A stretch of 64,000 nucleotides of DNA from Mytilus galloprovincialis. Taxonomy: Eukaryota > Mollusca > Bivalvia > Mytilida > Mytilidae. Below are positions 22,601 through 32,500 of this stretch, piece after piece. The position numbers and the translations under genes are program-made. The notes under the pieces are model-generated. The model was not told the DNA's origin. It did no database searches and saw nothing but the letters and a program-made list of their open reading frames with translations. The DNA lies in assembly GCF_965363235.1 (NCBI RefSeq), contig NC_134846.1, positions 59,323,121 to 59,387,120 on the forward strand, written 5' to 3'. Each line of letters starts with the position of its first letter. The stretch's first letter is position 1.

Positions 22601-24402
22601 ACTGAACTAGTATATATTTGTTTAGGGGCCAGTTGAAGGATGCCTCCGGGTGCGGGAATTTCTCGCTACATTGAAGACCTGTTGGTGACCTTCTGCTGTT
22701 GTTTTTTTTTTTTTTTTTCTATGGTCGGGTTGTTGTCTCTTTGGCACATTCCCCATTTCCATTCTCAATTTTATACAACCTGGTAGTAAAACATAAAGTT
22801 AGAGTTTATAGTTTTATATGAAAATTTGCAATGACATCTATAAAGAAAACAATGAAAGTATATAAGTTCCATTAGTAACAAGATAATATTTACAACAGGG
22901 ATATAGTTGTCATAAATTGGTTAAAAATTTACCTCATTTTATCACAGATACAAATGCATAGTAATTTATTGAGGAAGAATTAATCCACTTACAGGTATTC
23001 AACAAAACACACATGTACATGTAACATTTCAAACCCATCATTTTTCTTTTCTGTTATTTATGCAGCTTAATATTTGAATTGTCTATTAATTATTTGATTT
23101 GGCTTAAATAAAAGACTGATACTAAGAGTATCATTTATCATTGCACCCGAAATTTCTAAGGAATGAACATCAATTTGCTACATGTAATTAAAGTTTGACA
23201 GACCATAAACAGTTCTAACTTTAACTTCACCATTGAAATTCTGTTCAAATATTTTTTGGCATTGTGTCTTCCTATTTCTGCGAATGATGCTGATATCAAT
23301 TTGTCATATATATACATGTAAATACCTTTATCTTTGACTTTCTTCTCTATCTCAGCAAAAGCCTGGTCAACAGAATTATCATCTGTTATATCTAGTTTTA
23401 GAATCTGTATACTACTGTACTCTGATCTAAGTTGACTGGCTCCTTTTCCATCTGGATTATAACACCCAGCAAACACGGACAATCCTTCTCCTGATAAACG
23501 ACGAGCCACAGCATTCCCAAAACCTTTTAAGATAAAGTTACAAGATAAAAGATAAAAACTCAATTCTCAATGCTATAAAATAACAACCAAATCCTGAAAG
23601 TTCGGATTAACTTCATGACACCACTTTTGAGTTCCCCTTATTTACTAACATGAAGAGGACAAATACACACAGTAATTTATAGTATCTTTTGAATTTGGTT
23701 TAAATGTTATTTTTCATCAGTAACAATTTTAATGTTCCTAAGGCACATTATTAAGCAATTGATCATAATTACTTTTACTTTACTTTAGTCTGTACTGTTC
23801 CGCCTATATTAGACGACCCACTTTTCAGTGTGAATATCATTAAAATTGTCATTTAATCCAATGCACTAAAATTGTATGTTATACCATATTACCATAAGAA
23901 TTATTATAATTAAATACATGTATGGTCCAAATCTACCTGATATTACTTAAGTTTGAAAAGTCAATAACCAGACACTATCAATCCATCTTCTTTTGCTCTG
24001 CATTGAAGGCCTCACTTTGACTTTAAGACGAAAAACAGCAATAACAGTGCTGTTTCCTGAGTTTATTTGTGTGGTTTTTTGAAGTTCATGCACTAGTTTT
24101 GTGTCATGGATGGATATCCCATATATCCCTTGTCATGTTTGTTTTCCTATTACATTATTACCTGTATCACAACCAGTTATAAAGACATATTTTTCCTCTG
24201 TGTTTATTCGTCTGAAGGTAAGTTTCTGATACACTACATTTAGTATAATGAGAAAAGCCACAAACAGTATTGTTTTGGCTATGAATGGTTGGACTACAAT
24301 GAATGGTAGCACTGCCAATACTGCAAGATAAGTCAGTTCAAATGCCTGGAATCCTATAAACTTCTTGATTCCCATTCCTAAGTAACTTCTTATGCTGTCC
24401 AT
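13643..24402 (-). CDS. SDR9C-type short-chain dehydrogenase, BDH1/RDH-like, with catalytic Tyr replaced by Phe
   Basis: Six coding exons on the - strand: 24402-24162, 23523-23326, 20942-20790, 20161-19968, 17340-17104, 13747-13643. All joins have GT/AG borders and matching phases, giving 375 aa. Residues 22-58 hold two hydrophobic segments, so it is probably anchored in the ER or a mitochondrial membrane. The cofactor loop is TGCDTGFG (76-83), with INNAA at 152-156. The active site keeps Ser205 (NVTSNKG) and Lys222, but the YxxxK Tyr is Phe218 (FCMTK, codon 20100-20102). EVNLFG and VEPGNF are also conserved. The order of motifs and the C-terminal part fit D-beta-hydroxybutyrate dehydrogenase (BDH1) best; retinol or 17-beta-steroid dehydrogenases are close alternatives. 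The Tyr normally donates the proton, so this copy may be inactive or altered. The introns are full of repeats. It is head to head with CCZ1. Confidence 0.92.
14671..16840 (+). repeat. nested hairpin-ended bivalve repeats in SDR intron 5
   Basis: An outer element starts with the TATGCCCCC/GGGGGCAT hairpin at 14671 and resumes after 16445 with the same kind of text (GTTATGAAACTTATACACA occurs in both halves), ending near GCTAGCGGAGGCATC. Between them, from about 14930 to 16440, sits a second element that begins GTTCCGCAGGGCGGAGC and ends in a stem-loop at 16403-16438 (ATACGACC/GGTCGTAT). The inner element holds three tandem units of about 163 bp, each with CCCAAAATCAAT. Non-coding. Confidence 0.65.
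15501..15628 (+). repeat. 35-bp tandem repeat with a palindromic core
   Basis: 3.6 copies with a 35-bp period. Each copy has the near-palindrome TTGCACAATACTGTGCAA, so each can fold into a stem. The same core recurs alone near 30305 as TTGCACAGTATTGTGCAA. Confidence 0.85.
16900..17095 (+). mobile_element. 3'-tail fragment of the RT-linked repeat
   Basis: Reads forward toward GCATTGGCAATCATACCACA then TCTTC, the usual terminus of this repeat. It stops within about 10 bp of the splice donor of SDR exon 5 (GT at 17103-17102 on the - strand). Confidence 0.75.
17536..19390 (-). mobile_element. degraded Penelope-like reverse-transcriptase element with its 3' tail
   Basis: The - strand part 19390-18300 encodes RT-like protein in broken pieces, including DFSTLYTTLPHYLIKEKFS, GIPMGTNCAPLIADLFL and TYRYLDDIFSLNN. 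This RT type (FDFSTLYTTLP, GTNCAPLLADLFL, FRYIDDVLS) is common in marine invertebrates, and I place it with Penelope-like elements. Past the RT, 18240-17536 is the non-coding repeat found in many copies here, ending GTTGTCTCATTGGC then AATCATACCACATCTTCTT. The copy is a fossil in SDR intron 4, in the gene's own orientation. It lacks a complete N-terminal part and looks broken several times. Confidence 0.75.
20518..20655. repeat. two-copy tandem duplication in SDR intron 3
   Basis: A 67-bp unit (starting TTAATCTAACCAAACTGTTG) occurs twice in tandem with only a few substitutions. Confidence 0.9.
21039..21940 (+). repeat. hairpin-headed repeat with three internal units, SDR intron 2
   Basis: The head is the stem-loop GGTTCTGCGGAACC (21039-21052) followed by AAGTGTCTTGCCTACG. 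AAGCTTCTGTCCAAGTTTGG then recurs three times at spacings of about 190 and 180 bp, each time followed by a lysine-codon-like AAACTAAGTCCATT phrase. A 154-bp miniature element has inserted in the third unit (separate entry). The end carries a GCC-rich stretch (CACCACTGTGGCGGCCACCA). Non-coding. Confidence 0.65.
21596..21749. mobile_element. 154-bp miniature element with target-site duplication
   Basis: The termini are CAGTCTGCAC and GTGCAGACTG (perfect 10-bp inverted repeat), flanked on both sides by AGAGTG (21590-21595 and 21750-21755). A sister unit of the host repeat at about 21415 reads CAGAGTGAATGTAG without the insertion, giving the empty site. Inside are inverted copies of GGACTAGTA. Confidence 0.9.
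21945..22774 (+). mobile_element. 3' part of a second RT-linked retroelement, + strand
   Basis: A short piece to 22126 reads KLTKPLNRLIKKGYSY then DTVVRSLKIAYFSVN, which I recall as the C-terminal end of proteins in mussel RT elements of the kind seen at 18-19 kb. It is followed by 650 bp of non-coding tail with GACTTGGGACAGGC-type text on the opposite strand and the end GGGTTGTTGTCTCTTTGGC then ACATTCCCCATTTCC. The tail shares GTTGTCTC(A/T)TTGGCA with the 17.5-kb copy. A fossil fragment. Confidence 0.6.
22775..23325. other. remainder of SDR intron 2, nothing recognised
   Basis: AT-rich, with no coding signal or recognised repeat. Confidence 0.5.
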
Positions 24403-25104
24403 TCTGATAGCTTATAGTTTATACTGCTCTCTGTAATTAAACAATACACATATTTAACAACTGCAGAATGAGTTTTCTTAGAATTGATCTGTTTAATCTT
24501 ACTGAAGCACACAATGTATTTAATTTTTGAATAACTAGCATTAATTAGCGAAAGCTAAAAAAAATTCCAACTGCACTGCACAGCACAGAGTAATTTTGTA
24601 GGTGTACCAACAGTCATGTTTGTCCATTTGTTATACATTTTAATGAATATTGTAAAGGTTCATCAAAAGGAATTGAAAATGGCTGCGTTCACACCACAAA
24701 ATCCACTATGAATACAGACAAACTGATGCATCTAGGAACGTTTTAAAGCATGGTAGGACCTAGATATATAAAAGTTATAAGTAGTCTATGTTTCAGAAAA
24801 TTAAAACTTTTACCTGGATTTTGATGTGCCTTTTTTTACAGTCTGCAGAAGATAGCAAAATAAACAAACACACAAATTTCATTCAAAACAGTCAACTCAG
24901 TTACACAGTTTAAATCACCTATTGTTTGCAATGTCTATTGTCCATCTATTGACATTTAAATCAATACTACATACAACTTTGATTATATGAAGGGAGATTC
25001 TCAAACTTTTCCCAAACTTAGTGTATTTTTCCACCTTTGCAGGAATGAAAAAACTGAAGAGCAAAATCCATAAAAGATTATAATTTTCTGAAACATAAAA
25101 TGCA

Positions 25105-26043
25105 TAACGTGACGGTACCCAAATTGCACCTATTTTGACAGTTTTTTCTCCTACATTTTTTTATGATCAAGACAATAATGTCCACTCTGTGTTTATTGTG
25201 TAGCTGTATCCTTCTTTATTATGAAAGTACACCTATTTGATTTTTAATCCATATTGAGTCATAGAAAATGGGTTTGAATTGACCTCCAAACTATTCATGA
25301 TTCCGTAATGAGGAGTACCCAAATTGCATCCATGCTTAAATTTACATCATTAAAAATAGAATAACAAATGTTTTGTTTTATTTTTTCATTATTTAGAACA
25401 ATTGGATATTATTCCATGTTTAGTGTTATTTTTTAAGAAAGGGATACTTGTAACATATTGTTTTTGTTTTAAATTTAAAAAAAATGACGTTTAAATGATG
25501 TCTCATGGCGACATTTCCGTATATTTTGCTTTTTTCAGTAAACACTTCATCTGTTAAATACTGTGAATGTTTTGTGTATATCTAAATATCTTTATATATG
25601 TTGAAAGACGTGCATAGTATCAAATCATAAAAATACAAATTGTTTAGTCTCTGAGGCCGAGTTCACTTGAAATTCTCGAGTTAACTTTACTTACTCGGGT
25701 TTCAACAATACAATTTTACTTGAACCACTCGAGTTAACCCCTTATACCCTAGTTCCAACCCTCATTGAGCCCGGGTTAAACTCAAGAAACTCTTGAATGA
25801 CGTCAAACCAATGAGAATATTTGATTTTTTTATGCTTGGTCAGGGCCTTTAACTAGAGTTACTTAGAGTTGTTCCGAATATCAACTCTAGTGCCTTCACG
25901 TGATAATCGATTAACTCTGAAGTCGATTGAAGAGTTTCAAGTGAACTCGGCCTAGGACAAAAAATGTAGGAAATCTTGTAAGATACTGTATCCACTGCTA
26001 TTTTTGCTATAAAATATGTGCAATTTGGGTATCGTGACATTAT
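25105..26043. mobile_element. inverted-repeat element between the SDR and CCZ1 genes
   Basis: The left end has GGTACCCAAATTGCACCTAT (from 25114) and the right end the inverted match ATATGTGCAATTTGGGTATC (from 26014), each next to CGTGAC. A further GTACCCAAATTGCA copy lies inside at about 25316. Non-coding. A second miniature element is nested inside it at 25654-25953. Confidence 0.6.
25654..25953. mobile_element. 300-bp miniature inverted-repeat element
   Basis: The termini AGGCCGAGTTCACTTGAAA and TTTCAAGTGAACTCGGCCT are perfect inverted repeats of 19 bp. The inverted homology continues loosely inward with CTCGAGTTAAC-like motifs. Non-coding. It lies in the shared upstream region of two divergent genes. 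Confidence 0.85.
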
Positions 26044-26519
26044 AAAATTTAATTATCTAGTTCCTGCCATGCATTAAAACTTCTCCAGGTGGGAAGGTTT
26101 GTTGTGTTTTTTATAGTTATGTAAATACTTTACATTTTTACAAAATAATCACCCTATCGTCCTCAATATCGAACCATACAAAGTGAAAGTAGCCGGAAAT
26201 AGACTAGAAAAGGACTTCCTGTTCAATCGAAAGTAGAGTTGTGAAGTAGGAGTAAACTATCAAACTTTGAAGTCTGCTAGGCTAGAAAATGACTTTCATC
26301 GGAAGCATTAATGAGTTTGACAATTGTATTTTCTGGATCACAACCCTGCATTAATTAATGCATGAATATTTTAACGAGAAACAAGAAAATTCCACTTCAT
26401 GTTGTTGCAACAGTGATAAGTTGTCAAACATTTTTACTAAGTATAGTCAAAGGCCAACTAGTAGACAATCAAGCGACCAAGAGATAAAACATAACAGCAC
26501 ACCAAATCATAACAAAAGC

Positions 26520-29500
26520 ATGGCTGTTAAAGGAGGAATAAGCCTGATTAATTTCTTTGTATTCAATTCAGAATATGGACCAAGAGAGGGTGAAGTAAGT
26601 TTATACAAAGTACAAGGTATTATGCCTTGGTTATTTAAGAATAAACGCTCTTTTAATAATTCATATTCTTAGCTTAGACTCCCCATGATTTGTAATACCT
26701 TCTTATAAAAAACAAAAATGAAATGTGCAGAATATATGTACCAATATTGAGAATAAAACCTGGGCATATAAAAAAAGAAGATGTGGTATGATTGTCAAAG
26801 ACAACTGCAGTCCACAGGAGACCAAAATGACACAGACATTAACAACTCACTCTTCACCCACTTCAAGTTCACCCTAGTATCTGTTCACCCTTATTCTATT
26901 TCATTTTGATTTCTTGGTATACATTATTTATATAATTTGAATACACTATGTTAATGCAACATTTCAGACTTGTTATAAACTATAAACTTTAAAATTTCGC
27001 ATTTAGATGTAGAGTGTGTTCTACATATTTGACTTTCTCAGTTTATCAACACTAAAAGTTAAATTTTCCATGTTTTATTTTGAAACCATGGCAATGATTT
27101 CTTAGATAAAAAAAAATATAATGTCAAGAATTGCCACTCAAACATACATTGTCAAACAGAACTTTTTCATAATGCTAAAATGTTTATTTCAGGAAGAGAA
27201 AAAGATCATGTATTACTATCCTAAGAATGACCATATAGATACTAAGATCAAACAAATAGGGCTATGTGAAGCTATCTGCAAGTTCACTGAGTAAGTACAT
27301 TTTGAATTGTTCTCCTTTAAAGTATCTGAAGTAAATATACATGTAGGCCTACATCTTTACATGTCTTGTCTACTTAAAAAAATGTGATTAGGTTAAATAT
27401 TGAAGAATGATGATCAGACCTACATGTTTGATTACCATACAACTTTTGACCCTTATCCAATACCTTGAACAAACTTTTTCTTGAATTTCCATTAGGATGA
27501 AGAAGTTCTCTGTTGATTCCCAATAGGTGGAAGAAGTTCTCTATTGATTTTGATTTTGGTATCACTAGGTCAAAGGGTAAGTGATAGAATGGGGTCACTT
27601 GACCAAGATAAAGATCACAGCAGTGATTGAAAGACTGAAATTTAGGTGCATTTTAAGTGTTTGCCATTGATATAGTCCTCTAAACCCTACATCTAATCTT
27701 GACCAAAGTTAGTCTTGTAATTTCCACTAAGAAGGAAACAAATCTGGGAAAAGGTTTGTTTCCTGACAAAATCTTTTGACCTATAAATCAGATCCTTACC
27801 AAAGCATGTATGTTTTGCTTCCTCAACAAAGAAGACAACATTTGAATTTGAGGTCAACATGTTAATACATATATTTAACTTTGTTAAAAAGAAAAATCTT
27901 TAATGAATGGGAAAATTCTAGGGTAGTGGCTGTCCTACAAAAAATTGTCAAAAGACACAGTCTATACAATTGAATTAATACATATAGTTGGAAAAGGCTG
28001 ATTTGTCATAGGAGAGTATAACATTTCATACACAATAATTGAAATACATGTACATGAAACAAAAATCTATCTAATATATCTTATATTGAATAAAATGTAT
28101 TATTTATATATTTGTAGAACATTTTCTGATAAACCATGTCAAAGTTTACATACACAAAAGACAAGACAGACATATTTAGAACCAGAGAAAGATTTCTGGA
28201 TAATCATGGTAAAATAAAGAAATGTACTATGTTTAAGAAATTTCAATAAATATTTTTTTCTGCAGATAACTCATTTCTTTCTTTATTCTGTGTAGAAAAA
28301 TGATACATTAATTCTTGTGGTTTTTTGCAATATCAACCTAGTACTGTAGTTTCATTATTGTGCAATATCAACCTAGTACTGTAGTTTCATTATTGTGCAA
28401 TATCAACCTAGTACTGTAGTTTCATTATTGTGCAATATCAACCTAGTACTGTAGTTTCATTATTGTGCAATATCAACCTAGTACTGTAGTTTCATTATTG
28501 TGGGTTTGATACCAATTTTCAAGGATTTTGTTGGTACAGGCGAGCCAGGAATGAAATGTTATTTATGTACGCATGCAAAACTAAAAACTTAAATATCAAC
28601 CAACATGAAGTTTTCCTTAGGGACGACATCAAAAGTTCTATGTAGGATAAAAAACTTAATTCATATAGTTTTTTTACTGACCCCCCTACTCCCTCTTTTA
28701 ACTTAATTTGGGAAAAATTGATTGACCAAAAAGGATATTTATAAAATCAATGTCAATTAAACAAAACTTGCAGCAATTTTGACCCCTCCATCCCCAAACT
28801 ATTTGAATTAAGTTTTTTATCCTTCATTGATTTTTTTATGTCGTCCCTTAATTGTTGAAAATTGGAACCCACGAACATTTATTATTTAATCAACAGTATG
28901 TAATAACTTAGTGTACCATATTAGATATATATTAATCCTGTGATTTTATTGCAGACAGTAAGTGTACCCTTTACAGAGAAGACAAAGGACGGACAGCCTA
29001 TAGTTGAATACAGGGAAGAAGATGTACAAGATTGTGTGTATGAAGCGTTACTTAAACAGGCTTACAGAATGTTTCATGTATGTATTAGTTTAAACGTTCA
29101 TAAATAATCATGATTTAAACAAGTTTTGTTGTTCTTCAATAAATCTTAGTCTAATTGTCCTTACAGCTATAAAAGGCCTGGAAATAACAAATGTAAAACA
29201 ATTCAAATGAAAAAACTAACACCCTGATTTATGTGCAAAACAATGAAGAAAAAACAAATATGATGTACATCAAGAAACAACGAACAACAAACACTGAATT
29301 ACAGGCTCATAACATGGGACAAGCACATACAGAAAATGGCCGGGTAAAACCAGTTTGTTGGTGCCCCACCATTCCTCAAACCTGAGACAGTGGTGTAACA
29401 GTACAACATGAAACTATAAAAATAAGTTGAAAAGGGCTTAACTTATCAGATAGATACAAAGCAGACTAACATTCAACAGACAGAATGTGGTAGGGTATTT

Positions 29501-32500
29501 ATTGCTTTAATTTATCATTGAGACTGAAATGATAAATTATGCAACAATAAAATTTCAAATTCTGACTGTTTGGACTAGCCAAAGCCAAAAATTATGAGTC
29601 CTAGGACTCTCCTTCAAAAAACCCTTAGTGAGAACACTTATATGGTATAGCATACAGGAAAGTAGTGACTATATTCTGGCAAAAAATATTTATGTGGGAT
29701 ATTGACCCTATTAATATGGATTCTAGGGAAATAATTAGTTATAAAGTTTATTTGATTGAAAATGAATAGATTCCTTTGTCCTTGAAAATTGCAGATAAAA
29801 CCTTGCTTATAAAGATAAATGCCCAATATGTTTATATCCATGTTATTATTTCAGCTTTTTAATGGAACATTTACACACATTTTATCCAAAAACAGCAATG
29901 ATGTACAATGCCTTAAACAGAGATTAGAACATTTCTACAGTAGGGTAAGTAATGCAGTCATGATAGATGATATTTTTTTCTCCATGTTTGCACTTGTAAT
30001 GCATTGCATCTATGGAAATTCCCTAGTGAAATGAAATATAAGGGTTAGAAACATCTTTTTCAAAGAACTTTCTAAAATAAATCATTTTATTATTATACGA
30101 CACATTAAGTGTATGGATCTCTCTGAAATTGTACTACAAGGTTTCATACTACAAAGGAAAGGATGGGATTGAGTTTAAGGGTTATTAGTTAAAGGGGGGT
30201 TTCAGTAAGTTGGGGGGGGGGGGGGGGGTTTACAATTTTTTTAAGGGATTCCTTTTTTTTTTCAAATTTCAAATTTTGAAAAGATTCAAGAAGAATTCTT
30301 CAATTGCACAGTATTGTGCAATAGATTTGTTAGATCTTTGACCACATTTATTTCGTGACGAAAACCTTTATTATGTAAAAAAATTTGTATTTGCCTTTGA
30401 GTTCGTATATTTGTTACTGTGGATTCATTTACTTTTGTGGGTATCTGTGTTTGTGGATTGAGGAAAACTTGCGTATTTGTGGATCTTTCAATTTGTGGTT
30501 TAGTTATAAATCTCTGTATAAAATTTATAATTCGTTGACAATTCAACTGTACCCACAAAACCAACGATAATTGGTATCCAACAAATAATAATGAATCCAC
30601 AGTATACCCTTTTTCCTCAATCCACGAAATTGGTATCTATGAAAATAAAGAATCCACAGAAGTATTTGTACCTCTTCTTTGTTTCAGTATCTACAAACAT
30701 TAAAACCTCAGTTCTGTGATATATTAGATATATTTTGTGGAATCCATTTCATGCCATTGGACAAGAACACATTCCTCAGAGTCCAGTGTTTCATCAACCT
30801 GTTAGAAGCGAAGTTCTCAGCTGTTAAATATACAGCTTTTCTATACAATGATCAGTTAGTCTGGTAAGTTAAATATGCAGCTTTTCTATACATTGATCAG
30901 TTCGTCTGGTAAGTTAGATATACAGCTTTTCTATACAACGATTAGTTAGTCTGGTAAGTTAAATATACAGCTTTTCTATACAACGATTAGTTAGTCTGGT
31001 AAGTTAAATATACAGCTTTTCTATACAACGATCAGTTAGCCTGGTAAGAACAACATATGAAAGAAATGTACATTTCATTTAAAATAAATGGGTTTAAAAA
31101 TCAATGCAAACATTCGGACCAAATTCAGAAAAAAAATCTGTTATAAAGATTATCATTTTAACAAATTATAAAGGATAATGAACCAGGTTATACTGCTTGC
31201 TTTGACTCCCAGTCTTTTCCGTTCCAATTAACACAATTTTTAAATCAATGTCCGGAGTGGACATGTCCGAGTATTCATACTTCCCAGTTCTGATATTTCA
31301 TTGCTACATCCTCTTATATTGCACATATGACCATATTTTATTCAATGAATAAAAAAATTAAAAAAGTATTTTTTTGTACTATCCACTAGATAGAGAGAGC
31401 ACAGTGCATACATATTCTATAAACAATGCCAATAAAAAACATATCATAATTACAGATGCATTCTCCAGTGACCATGTGACAATGACCTCCATTTTGGCAG
31501 CCACAATCAAACTCTGTAATAGAAGAATAACTCAAATGTTGAATATAGATAATGTTACCTATCATAAGATTTGAACTCTCCAAATTATCTATTGAATCAC
31601 AGGATCAACTTATTAGTTTTATCTTTTATTGCTCAAAATAATCGTAATTGTTGCATTGCAGGAGTGGGTTAGAGCAAGAAGATATGAGGATCATGTACAA
31701 ATATCTAACTACGAGTCTGTTTCCAACTCATTTAGAGCAAGAACTCTTAGGTAGTACAACAACGTCACCAGCCAGAGTTCAAGGAAGCGTCCATTACGGA
31801 AAGTACGTAAAATAGCACCAATCAAATTACCCGATACAGTAATTGCTAATACATTTTACATGTATGAACATATGTTCAAATTCAAGTATATTAAACAATT
31901 TTTAAGTGATACTTTTTGATTGGCTTGAAACTGCAGATTAGTGAAACAAAATATGTAAAACATAGTATTGAAAGGTTCAAAAGGGGACAATTAAAACAAA
32001 ATCTTAATAACATTATGTACATTGACAGAATTTTTATTAAAAAAAGTAACTGTCTTATATTCCATAGACATTTTTTTTTAGCTGTTTGTTATTGTGATAG
32101 AAATTATATTTGAATGAGCTTACAATAATGATATTTTGTTTGCTTGTAAATGGATGTATCCAGACTGATTCTTTCAAATCAATATTAAAGGGAAACTTCG
32201 CAAAAAAATCAAAAATTGATATTATGTCCATTCTGTATAAAAATTCTCAAATTTATAGATATTAAAGTTTTATTCCGCTAGATAAGAGATCACCATCGAT
32301 TTTAAATTTTGAGTATCAATTCTCTGCTTTCCGCCATTTTGTCATCTTCTACGATTAAAAATCACGATATGTCTATAAACCACAAAGGACCAAAACTACA
32401 GTAACCGATGTAGTCGTAATTGCTTGTCGATATCTTGTCAATCGTACGGTTGTTTTATCTGACTACTAACTTGATACGGAAAATGTTCTTATTTTTTTTA

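Noticed and set aside
26358-26519. Upstream in-frame ATG extending CCZ1 by 54 residues
   Set aside because: The extra residues look like translated leader sequence, its context is weak, and the second ATG fits the known N-terminus. Not excluded.
28326-28500. Possible CRISPR-like array
   Set aside because: Units are direct tandem copies without spacers, in an animal intron.
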